From Candidatus Methanofastidiosia archaeon (GTDB lineage Archaea; Methanobacteriota_B; Thermococci; Methanofastidiosales; Methanofastidiosaceae), in the NCBI GenBank assembly GCA_003558335.1, contig PWMA01000063.1, forward strand, positions 1 through 23,953: DNA of 23,953 nt. Reading direction: 5' to 3'. Each line of letters starts with the position of its first letter. Position 1 is the first letter of the stretch. A model generated the notes under the pieces. That model saw nothing but the letters and a program-made list of their open reading frames with translations. It was not told where the DNA came from and ran no database searches. Of the stretch, positions 15,441 through 23,157 are shown in pieces. A program made the translations under genes and the position numbers.

Positions 15441-16648
15441 TAAATCGCCTCCAAGTTATTATATACTTTTTCTCTTAAATCTTTGACTGGTTTATGTAAA
15501 ACTTTAGAAACTATGGCTTTCGTTAAATCTTCTATAATTATTTTGTCTTTTTCTTTTTCTAGATTAAGCATTTTAAGAGCCCTATCTAGTTCTGTTTTTC
15601 TTATATTTTCAGCTTTAACCCAAACATCGGCTATATAAGGTTCTACAAACATACCTCTAAGGTTATTTTCAAGTTTTCTTAATTCGTCTTCAACAATTAA
15701 CGATGCCTTCTCAGCCTCTTCCCGTCGAGCTTCCATATTTTCTTTGGCTACATCTGAAAGAGAATCAATATTGTATAAGTGGACTTCTTTAATATTTCCG
15801 ACAGAATCATCAACATCTTTTGGAATTGCAATATCTATGATAACTAAATCCTTACTTCTTTCTTTCATTACTGCTCTGATTTCATTGGCATGTATTATTG
15901 TGTGTGGGGCCGAAGTTGCAGTTATAACAAGATCAGATGCCCTAATATGATCCATTAGATAATCAAATTTAAGTGCCAATCCTCCTATTGTTTCGGCTAT
16001 ATTTTTAGCTGTTTCATAGTTTCTATTAGAAACATATACGCCTTCAACATCTTTTGAAAAAAGAGCTTTTGCGATAAGGCAACTCATTTCACCTGCTCCT
16101 ACAATCAATATTTTTTTTCCTTTTAAGGAACCAAATATTCTTTCAGCAAGTTTGACCGCTGCACTTCCAACCGATACTCCTCCCTTAGAAATATCGGTAT
16201 CAGTTCTTACCATTTTTCCCACTCTTATCGCTTGAGTAAAAATTACATCCAACAAAGAATCAGTTGAGCATTCACTTTTACATTCAAAATAATTATTTTT
16301 TAATTGAGATAATATTTGATTTTCTCCAATTATAAGAGACTCTAAACCAGATGCTACTCTAAACAAATGTCTTATTGCTTCATTTCCACTAGAAATCTCA
16401 AGATAATTCTCTACATCTGAGCTTATATCCTTTAATAAAAGAATAATGCTTTCTATAGATTCACCTCTGTCTGCAACAGAGTAGATTTCAGTTCTATTAC
16501 AAGTATTTAATATAACACATCCCTTAACTCCTGTCTCACAACATATTTGTTTCATCAATTCATTTCTCTGTTTTTTAGAAAATGAAAATTTTTCCCTCAT
16601 ATGAACTGGAGCATTTTGATACGTAATTTTAAAATTCAATAAAAACAT
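15440..16648 (-). CDS. hemA: Glutamyl-tRNA reductase
   Basis: HemA reduces glutamyl-tRNA(Glu) with NADPH to glutamate-1-semialdehyde, the first step of tetrapyrrole synthesis by the C5 route. Its 402 residues are full length. The catalytic Cys50 is in VILNTCNRTEIYS, with PVHMREKF upstream. The NADPH-binding fold shows ILIVGAGEMSCLIAKAL, and the C-terminal dimerisation helices are present. The ATG follows the stop of the upstream gene with no gap (TAGATG), with AGAGGAT inside that gene as its ribosome binding site. The stop overlaps the hemB ATT by one base. hemL, the next pathway enzyme, is not in the window. Confidence 0.96.
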   Translation of the reverse strand: MFLLNFKITYQNAPVHMREKFSFSKKQRNELMKQICCETGVKGCVILNTCNRTEIYSVADRGESIESIILLLKDISSDVENYLEISSGNEAIRHLFRVASGLESLIIGENQILSQLKNNYFECKSECSTDSLLDVIFTQAIRVGKMVRTDTDISKGGVSVGSAAVKLAERIFGSLKGKKILIVGAGEMSCLIAKALFSKDVEGVYVSNRNYETAKNIAETIGGLALKFDYLMDHIRASDLVITATSAPHTIIHANEIRAVMKERSKDLVIIDIAIPKDVDDSVGNIKEVHLYNIDSLSDVAKENMEARREEAEKASLIVEDELRKLENNLRGMFVEPYIADVWVKAENIRKTELDRALKMLNLEKEKDKIIIEDLTKAIVSKVLHKPVKDLREKVYNNLEAI

Positions 16649-17182
16649 CTATAATCCTCTCTTAATTGTTTTATATGTATCTTCAAGAATATCTCCTTTC
16701 TTTCTAGCATCTATCAATATTTTTGCTTCTTTATCTTTTCTATCGATGAATTCTTTTAGCTCTTCTTTAAGTTTTTTGGAGTAATATGGACATTCGCCTT
16801 TTGTAGATACTGCTATTAGTAGATTTTCTTTTCTTATAGTTGCCGGGAATATTATATCTGATAAATCTTTATCATCAACTACATTAATCATGATATTCTT
16901 TTTTTTACAAATACTGCCTAGCTTTCTGTTAAGTTCTTTATTATTTAGAGAAAGAACAACAAAACTTATTTCATCATTAAGCAATGTAATAAAATTATCT
17001 TCATTTATCTCCATTTTTATTTTATTTACATTCAAATTATCAAATTCTTCATGAAACTCAGAAGAAACAATCTTTATTTTTTTTGTGAATTCAAGAAGTT
17101 TTTTTGTTTTTCTGAGTGCTACATTGCCTGCACCAATAATTAAAACTTCTTTGTCAGTGTTAAGAATTACTGGGAAGTACAC
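16649..17182 (-). CDS. Precorrin-2 dehydrogenase, SirC/Met8 N-terminal type
   Basis: NAD-dependent oxidation of precorrin-2 to sirohydrochlorin, the substrate of CfbA. From GTG 17182 the protein has 177 residues: YFPVILNTDKEVLIIGAGNVALRK is the N-terminal Rossmann motif. NVVDDKDLSDIIFPATI and LLIAVSTKGECPYYSKKLK are typical of the CysG N-terminal and Met8 families. There is no methyltransferase domain. I chose this GTG because the protein then begins at the conserved YxP segment and TGTGAT ends 3 nt before it. TTG 17200 is an alternative that adds six residues. It leads the operon with hemA and hemB. A ferrochelatase activity, as in Met8p, is possible. Confidence 0.85.
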   Translation of the reverse strand: MYFPVILNTDKEVLIIGAGNVALRKTKKLLEFTKKIKIVSSEFHEEFDNLNVNKIKMEINEDNFITLLNDEISFVVLSLNNKELNRKLGSICKKKNIMINVVDDKDLSDIIFPATIRKENLLIAVSTKGECPYYSKKLKEELKEFIDRKDKEAKILIDARKKGDILEDTYKTIKRGL

Positions 17183-17210
17183 TTTATCACACACAAACAA
17201 TGCAGTTCTA

Positions 17211-17218
17211 TTATAAAT
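17211..17218 (-). promoter_or_regulatory. TATA box for the sirC-hemA-hemB operon
   Basis: On the minus strand this reads ATTTATAA and would start transcription near 17189. The leader before GTG 17182 would be only a few bases, so initiation could be nearly leaderless. Confidence 0.45.
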
Positions 17219-17233
17219 CTTTTCCCAAAAATC

Positions 17234-17240
17234 TTTATAA
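17234..17240 (+). promoter_or_regulatory. TATA box for the SprT-like gene (leaderless start)
   Basis: TTTATAA is centred about 26 nt before ATG 17263. No correctly spaced ribosome binding site precedes that ATG. Confidence 0.5.
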
Positions 17241-17262
17241 GTGAGGTTAAGAACTTAGCTCA

Positions 17263-17949
17263 ATGGATATCAAGCTAAACCAAATAGTATCCAAGGTAGC
17301 AGAAAATCTGGAACTTAAATATAAAGTAGTTTCGAACTACTATTATTATAAAAATATAAAAAATACTGCAAGAATAAAAAATGGAATCCTTTATGTTAGA
17401 GTTTCAGACAAGTTAAAAGATTCTCCAGAGACTATAAAAGAAGCACTATCCTATGTTCTTTTGTCTAAAATTAAAGGAACTAGGGTCGCACCCAGATATA
17501 AGAGAATATATGATGACTACGTTCACAAAATTATCTTAAATGATTCTTCTGATAATCCAAAGGGAATACACGAACCAAAAGGAACTTATTTTGATCTTGA
17601 TGAAATATTTCAAACCGTAAACGATTACTATTTTTTCAATGAAATATCTAAACCATGTTTAAGATGGTCTAAAAAGAGAGCCTATAGAATACTAGGAAGA
17701 TATGATCGTTCTAAAAATGAGATAATTATTTCAAAACTACTGGATTGTGAAAAAACTCCTAAATTTGTAGTTGAATATATAATGTATCACGAAATGTTAC
17801 ATATTAAGTTTGGTTTTACTTATAAAAGAGGAAGAAGAAAAATTCTAACTCAACTATTCAAAAAAGAAGAAGAAAAATTTCCTTTTTATAAAGAATCTAT
17901 CGATTATTTGAAAAAGATATCCGGAAGTAAAAATAAATATCTTTTTTAG
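17263..17949 (+). CDS. SprT-like putative zinc metallopeptidase
   Basis: Soluble 228-residue protein with the zinc-peptidase motif HExxH: His176, Glu177 and His180 in YHEMLHIKFG. The preceding region, with LRWSKKRAYRILGRY and NEIIISKLLD, fits SprT-like domains. The C-terminus FPFYKESIDYL resembles the last helix of that domain. The usual third ligand, a His in an HxxxF segment after HExxH, is absent; no His occurs after residue 180. A Glu in KKEEEKF might substitute, or zinc binding may be altered. Function in the cell is unknown; SprT relatives include proteases for DNA-protein crosslinks. It appears leaderless and has its own promoter. Confidence 0.72.
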   Translation: MDIKLNQIVSKVAENLELKYKVVSNYYYYKNIKNTARIKNGILYVRVSDKLKDSPETIKEALSYVLLSKIKGTRVAPRYKRIYDDYVHKIILNDSSDNPKGIHEPKGTYFDLDEIFQTVNDYYFFNEISKPCLRWSKKRAYRILGRYDRSKNEIIISKLLDCEKTPKFVVEYIMYHEMLHIKFGFTYKRGRRKILTQLFKKEEEKFPFYKESIDYLKKISGSKNKYLF

Positions 17950-17999
17950 AAAGTTTTTTAAGGATAATATTTGCCTTAAATAACGTATTTGGGGATTTA

Positions 18000-19379
18000 A
18001 TGAGAATTGTGATGAAATACGGCGGAACATCTGTTGAAAATGCAGAAAAATTTCTTAATAGTGCAAAAATAGCTATCGAAACATATAATAAAGGAAACGA
18101 AGTGGTCGTTATAGTTTCTGCAATGTCCGGCGTTACGGACATGCTTTTAGATGCTGCAAATAAATCTCTCAAAGGGGAAAACATTTCTCAAATTATAAAT
18201 GAACTTAGATCTAAACATTTTGAAGCATGCAAGAATATAATTGATAAAGAATTACTATCAAATACTAAAAAAAGTATCGAAAATCTTCTCCTTGATCTTG
18301 AAAAAAGTTTAATGGGTGTACACTATCTGGGTGAACTTTCTTTAAGATCAAAGGACAGGATAGTATCCTTTGGAGAAAGGCTTTCTAGTTTGATACTATC
18401 AAAAACAATACAATCTCAAGGACTTTCATCTGAAAAAATAGATGCTTTTTCACTAATCGTAACTAACAACATGTTTGGCGAGGCATCAGTTTTCTTTGAT
18501 AAAAGTTATACAAAAATCTCTGACTCTATTTCGCCTTTACTAAAAAAAGACACAATTCCTGTTATAACCGGGTTTATTGCCAAAAGTATAGATGGAGATA
18601 TTACTACCCTTGGTAGAGGGGGTTCTGACTACACAGCTTCCATAGTTGGGGCTGGAATCGATGCGGATGAAATTTGGATAATGACTGATGTGGATGGAAT
18701 AATGACTACTAATCCAAAAATATGTAGCAGTGCTTATACAATACCAGAAATGTCTTATCTTGAAGCAATGGAACTGGCCTACTTTGGCGCTAAAGTTTTA
18801 CATCCAAGAACTATAGAACCTGCAATCTCTAAAAATATTCCTGTAAGGGTAAAAAATAGCACATCTGATTCTTTAGGAACTTTGATTTTAAAAAACACAA
18901 AAAAGAATCACAAAGTTGTAAAAGCAATAAGTATTATAGAAAATGCATCAATTATTTATGTTTCAGGGGCGGGTATGATTGGAGTACCAGGGGTGGCTGC
19001 TAATGTTTTCAAAGCCTTAGGAGATAATAATATAAACGTTTACATGATATCACAAGGATCTTCCGAAGCAAATATTTCTTTTGTGGTTTCCGAAAAAGAT
19101 GTAGAAAAATCTGAAAATGCTTTGAGAAAAGCATTTCCCACAAAAGATCTTGTTAGAGATATTTCTCATATTAAAGGTGTTAACATAATCAGTGTAGTGG
19201 GAAAAGGAATGCAAGGCGCTGTAGGAACAGCGGCCGGATTATTTTCTGCCATTGCTAAAGATAATATCAATATATTGATGATATCACAAGGATCCTCCGA
19301 AGTGTCTATATCTTTTGTTGTATCAAAAGAAGATGGCCACAGAGCTATCAGGGCGATACACAAAGCTTATCTCGAGTAA
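18000..19379 (+). CDS. lysC: Aspartate kinase with two ACT domains
   Basis: Phosphorylates aspartate at the entry to the lysine, methionine, threonine and isoleucine pathways. The 459-residue protein starts IVMKYGGTSVENAEKF, the amino-acid kinase signature. SFGERLSSLIL and TLGRGGSDYTASIVGAGIDA bind substrate, and IMTDVDGIMTTNP follows. Two C-terminal ACT units are nearly duplicate: MIGVPGVAANVFKALGDNNI and MQGAVGTAAGLFSAIAKDNI, each followed by MISQGSSE. This implies feedback control by an amino acid, probably lysine or threonine. GGGGAT ends 3 nt before the ATG. The gene converges with the marker 8 gene with a 9-nt gap and has no biosynthetic neighbours. Confidence 0.95.
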   Translation: MRIVMKYGGTSVENAEKFLNSAKIAIETYNKGNEVVVIVSAMSGVTDMLLDAANKSLKGENISQIINELRSKHFEACKNIIDKELLSNTKKSIENLLLDLEKSLMGVHYLGELSLRSKDRIVSFGERLSSLILSKTIQSQGLSSEKIDAFSLIVTNNMFGEASVFFDKSYTKISDSISPLLKKDTIPVITGFIAKSIDGDITTLGRGGSDYTASIVGAGIDADEIWIMTDVDGIMTTNPKICSSAYTIPEMSYLEAMELAYFGAKVLHPRTIEPAISKNIPVRVKNSTSDSLGTLILKNTKKNHKVVKAISIIENASIIYVSGAGMIGVPGVAANVFKALGDNNINVYMISQGSSEANISFVVSEKDVEKSENALRKAFPTKDLVRDISHIKGVNIISVVGKGMQGAVGTAAGLFSAIAKDNINILMISQGSSEVSISFVVSKEDGHRAIRAIHKAYLE

Positions 19380-19388
19380 GCATGTTAT

Positions 19389-20180
19389 CTATTTTTTCTT
19401 TTCAACTTCTTTTAATCTTAGTTCGATTGCACTCTTGCCCTTTTCACTAGGTGCATAAATTGGAATTCTTGTTTTAGTTTTATAAATATTTTTTTTATCC
19501 CCTACCGTTTTTATATTTTCGCACATGCAAGCAGTTATTATATCTCCTTGTTCAATAAATATTTCTGCGTCCTCCCTGGAAGCGCCTGTTGTATGGACAC
19601 CTATGATCAAAACATTGCAAGAAGTATTTTTTTCAATCACCCTCATTTTGGGTATATCCTCGGCATTTGAGACAGTTATTGCAATATTTTGATATCCTTT
19701 TTTGATTGCCATATTCAACCCTTCAATTTGATTTATTTCACACGTATTGGGATCTAAAACGTTGGATTCTCCAACAAAAGAAATAACATTTTTTAAAGGC
19801 GTAGTTTTAATAATGCCAGATATTCTTCCAGCTAAACCTTCAATCTTTTCAGGTTCTGTCATTACTACCGTTCCACACCCATCTCCAACAATTACTGTAG
19901 CATCTATAAGTCCTTTTTTTAAAAGGGTAGAAATAATCTCACTTGCACCAATTGAAAGAAAATCTTCTGAAGGAAATTTTCTATTTTCAGTGCACATTCC
20001 AAAATCCTTAATCCTATATTCTATATTGGCTTTAATTGATTCTTTGGTAAGTTTTTTTATTCCTCTATACTTATCAAAAAGAGGGCAATAGTCGATAACA
20101 GGATCCTCAATACTTACAACTTTCCCATCTCTGATAATTACTTTTGATTTGCCCAAAGCTTCAATAACATGTTCGTCCAT
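19389..20180 (-). CDS. Methanogenesis marker 8 protein (DUF2099 family)
   Basis: Protein of a family found essentially in methanogens and relatives (TIGR03275, DUF2099), of unknown biochemical role. Recognised by DEHVIEALGKSKVIIRDGKV, IDYCPLF, GDGCGTVVMTEPEKIEGLAG and GVHTTGASREDAE. Several conserved Cys (in DYCPLF, FGMCTEN, GDGCG and TACMCEN) suggest metal or cofactor binding. From ATG 20180 it has 263 residues. TTG 20192 is possible but adds only MFLV, and neither has a ribosome binding site. A TATA-like box centred about 26 nt upstream of 20180 supports a leaderless ATG there. Confidence 0.88.
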   Translation of the reverse strand: MDEHVIEALGKSKVIIRDGKVVSIEDPVIDYCPLFDKYRGIKKLTKESIKANIEYRIKDFGMCTENRKFPSEDFLSIGASEIISTLLKKGLIDATVIVGDGCGTVVMTEPEKIEGLAGRISGIIKTTPLKNVISFVGESNVLDPNTCEINQIEGLNMAIKKGYQNIAITVSNAEDIPKMRVIEKNTSCNVLIIGVHTTGASREDAEIFIEQGDIITACMCENIKTVGDKKNIYKTKTRIPIYAPSEKGKSAIELRLKEVEKKK

Positions 20181-20201
20181 AACTAGGAACAATAATAAAA
20201 C

Positions 20202-20215
20202 TTTAAAAATATATT
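20202..20215. promoter_or_regulatory. AT-rich box that may serve both marker 8 (-) and the C/D sRNA (+)
   Basis: The 14 bp TTTAAAAATATATT has a TATA-like core on both strands. Its centre is about 27 nt from the marker 8 ATG on the minus strand and about 25 nt from the first base of box C on the plus strand. One element might set both transcription starts. Confidence 0.4.
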
Positions 20216-20228
20216 GGAATCTATAAAT

Positions 20229-20289
20229 ATAGATGATGAATGACCCCTTCTGAGCTTATGCCATGATGAGGATTTTGAGTTCTGAATAA
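20229..20289 (+). ncRNA. Archaeal C/D box guide sRNA, predicted to target tRNA-Leu(CAA) C34
   Basis: All four boxes are present in order: C ATGATGA (20233-20239), D' CTGA (20250-20253), C' ATGATGA (20263-20269), D CTGA (20282-20285). The spacers are 10, 9 and 12 nt, the size expected for archaeal C/D sRNAs. The region has no coding frame and lies between two minus-strand genes. The 12-nt D guide is GGATTTTGAGTT; its complement AACTCAAAATCC looks like a tRNA anticodon arm with loop CUCAAAA, anticodon CAA. The fifth guide base from box D pairs with C34. The first guide base could pair with A30, or with G30 by wobble. The D' guide complement is AAGGGGTCAT; I could not assign its target. Ends are approximate. 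Confidence 0.85.
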
Positions 20290-20369
20290 ATCCAAAAAAG
20301 TCGGATTCATCTACTCTATTAAATAAAAGTATATCGATTGTAATGACTGTGCAAAAATATAATTATTTT

Positions 20370-21554
20370 TCAATTGTTTTTTATTCTACCTATTGAAAAA
20401 AAATTTCCTTTTTTTACTTCATTAGTTTTCGATTGAGTAGAGCTAACAATATAAAATGAAAGAGGTATTAATAGGATAATCAAGGGATAGGGACTTATCT
20501 CTATCGAAACTAAAAAAATGGAAATGATTAAGGCATAATATGGTACTAGACTAAGGCTATTTTTTGAATTTCTATACAAATTAAACAAAGACATTGAGAC
20601 CAATAAAGTAAATATCAAAACTTCGACAATTGCACCATTGAAAATTGGCGGCCCGAATATAGTCGAAGTTATGTTATGAGAGTAATTTAGTATATTTTCA
20701 CTTATTATGTACCCAGTCGTAGTTTCAGTTAATAATGAATGATTATCAAATATGGTGAATCCTACATTATTACATATTTTGTTAAATACATCAAAGGTAA
20801 AAGTAAATCTATACCACAATAATTCTAAAGGATTTAATTTCCAAGTTTGAGGTAGGAGAAAAACTGTAAGATATCCTACGGCTATAGTTACAATTAAACC
20901 TATTGCTCCAAAATATATTGTTTTTTGTTTATCATCTGTTAAATATAAGGTAACAATGCTAGAAATAATTAATATTAATATATATGTTCTAAAACCATAT
21001 AAAAAAAACAAGATTAACGCAATAGCCGGATAACCAATATTATAAGGGCTTTTTTCTTTTAGAAGTCCAAAGCTATTCGAAATTAAAATAAAAGAGTATC
21101 CTAAAACAAACAATGGATTGAGCGCCAATTCTCTTATATCAGGGTTTATAAGAGGCAGTTTTCCTATAATAAATATGTTTGCTATACAAATTATCAATCC
21201 TAAGAGATATATGCCTTTGTATTTTTCTGAAAAAATATTTTTATCTATAAAAAAAAGAATCAATAAGGATAAAATTCCTAAAATAATTGAAAAATAACCA
21301 AATCTCTTGAAACTAAATAGAAAGACAAGAAAAACAATAGTTATCATTGATATATTTTTTTGAATATTAAGATAATATTTGCTTCCAACTATAAAAGCTG
21401 TAACTATAATTAAAATATACATGATAGTATAAATAGAAACTTCAAAGAGATAATACTCTTTAAAGTACAATTTGCCCATAAGTCCCATTATACAAAATAC
21501 AATAAATCCAATTAAAAAAATGTAGGGAGAAAAAAATTCATTTTTAAATTTCAA
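20370..21554 (-). CDS. Multi-spanning membrane protein, putative oligosaccharide repeat-unit (Wzy-like) polymerase
   Basis: About 10-12 hydrophobic segments over 394 residues, Lys-rich loops and a Lys-rich tail. The motif FFLYGFRTYILILI and the large loop with WYRFTFTFDVFNKI resemble archaeal proteins annotated as oligosaccharide repeat-unit polymerases. These would join lipid-linked glycan units outside the membrane. Sequence resemblance in this class is weak, so the call is tentative. No glycosyltransferases lie next to it. The start is TTG 21554, overlapping the upstream gene by 11 nt; GGGAAT ends 3 nt before the TTG. The next gene upstream is a metallo-beta-lactamase-fold protein with no evident link. 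Confidence 0.5.
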   Translation of the reverse strand: MKFKNEFFSPYIFLIGFIVFCIMGLMGKLYFKEYYLFEVSIYTIMYILIIVTAFIVGSKYYLNIQKNISMITIVFLVFLFSFKRFGYFSIILGILSLLILFFIDKNIFSEKYKGIYLLGLIICIANIFIIGKLPLINPDIRELALNPLFVLGYSFILISNSFGLLKEKSPYNIGYPAIALILFFLYGFRTYILILIISSIVTLYLTDDKQKTIYFGAIGLIVTIAVGYLTVFLLPQTWKLNPLELLWYRFTFTFDVFNKICNNVGFTIFDNHSLLTETTTGYIISENILNYSHNITSTIFGPPIFNGAIVEVLIFTLLVSMSLFNLYRNSKNSLSLVPYYALIISIFLVSIEISPYPLIILLIPLSFYIVSSTQSKTNEVKKGNFFSIGRIKNN

Positions 21555-22239
21555 AGTATTCCCCAGGTTCTAATATCTTAACCTCTGTACCACATCCAAG
21601 TTCACTTACAAACAGGTTCAATTGATGAGGGTCCTGTCTTATCAAGGGTGTTGTATTGTAGTGCATTGGAACTACTATTTTTGACTTTAAATATTGGGCG
21701 GCATAACTAGCTTCCTTTGGCCCCATAGTGTATCTAGATCCTATTGGCAATAAAGAAACATACGGTTTATAAAGTTCTCCAATTAGTTCCATATCGCTAA
21801 ATAGTCCAGTATCTCCGGCATGATAAATAGTTTTATTTCCATCTTTCACTATGAAGCCAATAGAATTGCCTCCAGAGTAGCCTCCCTTGTCTGTAACATT
21901 TATACAGCTTGAATGTTCTGCCTTTACAGCTGTTATTTTGATCCCTTCGATTTCAATAGTTCCTCCAATATTCATTCCTTCTGTATTTGTAACTCCGTTT
22001 TCTTCAGCATAAAGGATTAGCTCGTGTATGGATACAAATATTGCACCTGTATTTTTGCATATTTGTATTGAATCTCCAAGATGATCTCCATGGCCATGAG
22101 TAACTAAAATAATATCCGCACTTTTAATATCGTTAGATTTTAAACTAGCTTTTGGATTACTGTCTAAAAATGGATCTATTAAGATTTTTTTTGTTCCTGT
22201 TATTTTAAAAGCTGCATGGCCTAAATATTCAATTTTCAT
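21544..22239 (-). CDS. UPF0173 metallo-beta-lactamase-fold metal-dependent hydrolase
   Basis: Soluble 231-residue hydrolase of the UPF0173 (YtkL-like) group. The core motif is THGHGDHLGDS. Other likely metal ligands are His in AVKAEHSS, Asp in YHAGDTGLFSD, and His in VVPMHYNTTPLIRQDP. The N-terminus MKIEYLGHAAFKI is typical. The substrate is unknown. I chose ATG 22239: AGGTGCT lies a few bases before it, whereas GTG 22248 would leave only a poorly spaced site. The last 11 nt overlap the polymerase gene. Confidence 0.88.
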   Translation of the reverse strand: MKIEYLGHAAFKITGTKKILIDPFLDSNPKASLKSNDIKSADIILVTHGHGDHLGDSIQICKNTGAIFVSIHELILYAEENGVTNTEGMNIGGTIEIEGIKITAVKAEHSSCINVTDKGGYSGGNSIGFIVKDGNKTIYHAGDTGLFSDMELIGELYKPYVSLLPIGSRYTMGPKEASYAAQYLKSKIVVPMHYNTTPLIRQDPHQLNLFVSELGCGTEVKILEPGEYFEI

Positions 22240-22318
22240 ATTAAGCACCTACCAAAAAATATCTTTGATAGTATAAAAAATTAATTATTGCCGCAAATAT
22301 TCATATCTTTTTGTACTT

Positions 22319-23086
22319 TTATTCAATATAAGCATTTTCAAGAGATAATGATTCCTCAATAGATATTTCTATCATTTTTTCTAATATTTTACCTATTTCA
22401 AAATTTCTTATTTCAAGAAACTTAATTTCATTTAACTCTGAGCCAGAACCTCCAAATAAAGGCATAGCAATAATAATATTTTTTCCATCAAATAAAAATA
22501 ATAAAACTTTTGGAGTAAAGGGCAATACTCTTATTTGAAAAGAAGGTGGTAATTTTTTTAGTTTATTAAAAAACTCCTTTCCCAATATTTCATTTTTCAC
22601 AAATAGATTCTTGGGATAATGTTTATTTTTAAAAATTAGATTTATTTTTTCGAAAGCCGTCGAATCGTAGAAACCAAAGACACAAGTCATTTGGTTCGAA
22701 TCATTACCTAATTCTTCGACTTTTTTATAGAAATTTTTCCAACTTCTTTCAATATTGATTTTTGGTAAAACTTCATATCTGTCTGAATCTGATAAATATT
22801 GTAAATTTATTTTAATCTTTTCAGCCATTTTTTTATGATCATTAATATATTCATTTATCTTTTCCTCTACGTTTCCAGGATAAAATAATGCTGGCCTTAA
22901 ATCTTTTTTTTTAATCCAATCCTTTTTTAATAAACTATTTATCGTTTCATATATTCTAGAATAAGGAACTCCTGAATTAAAAGAGATATCTTTAGCAGAA
23001 CCTTCACCTAACTTAATAATAGAAACTATTACCTTAGATTCATATTCAGTTAATCTCAGCATTTCTAACTGTTTTTCAATTTCCAT
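22319..23086 (-). CDS. TrmB-family transcriptional regulator
   Basis: The N-terminal 70 residues form a TrmB winged helix-turn-helix: LRLTEYESKVIVSIIKLGEG, then AKDISFNSGVPYSRIYETIN and a wing. A helix IEKQ...NDHKKMAEKI probably dimerises. The rest (about 105-255) is an effector-like domain without the sugar-binding features of Thermococcus TrmB, so the ligand is unknown. It diverges from the NapH-like gene across 71 nt and likely controls it. A perfect palindrome TTTAATATATTAAA at 23103-23116 may be its TATA box, an operator, or both. Confidence 0.85.
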   Translation of the reverse strand: MEIEKQLEMLRLTEYESKVIVSIIKLGEGSAKDISFNSGVPYSRIYETINSLLKKDWIKKKDLRPALFYPGNVEEKINEYINDHKKMAEKIKINLQYLSDSDRYEVLPKINIERSWKNFYKKVEELGNDSNQMTCVFGFYDSTAFEKINLIFKNKHYPKNLFVKNEILGKEFFNKLKKLPPSFQIRVLPFTPKVLLFLFDGKNIIIAMPLFGGSGSELNEIKFLEIRNFEIGKILEKMIEISIEESLSLENAYIE

Positions 23087-23102
23087 AAATCAAAATAATA
23101 AT

Positions 23103-23116
23103 TTTAATATATTAAA
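23103..23116 (-). promoter_or_regulatory. Palindromic TATA box/operator upstream of the TrmB gene
   Basis: TTTAATATATTAAA is a perfect 14-bp palindrome centred about 24 nt before the TrmB ATG. This fits a leaderless transcript and possible autoregulation. Confidence 0.45.
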
Positions 23117-23128
23117 GTTATGGAAAAA

Positions 23129-23136
23129 TTTATATT
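23129..23136 (+). promoter_or_regulatory. TATA box for the NapH-like gene (leaderless start)
   Basis: TTTATATT is centred about 26 nt before ATG 23158, which has no ribosome binding site. Confidence 0.5.
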
Positions 23137-23157
23137 CTTTTTTAGATTTGAAAAATC

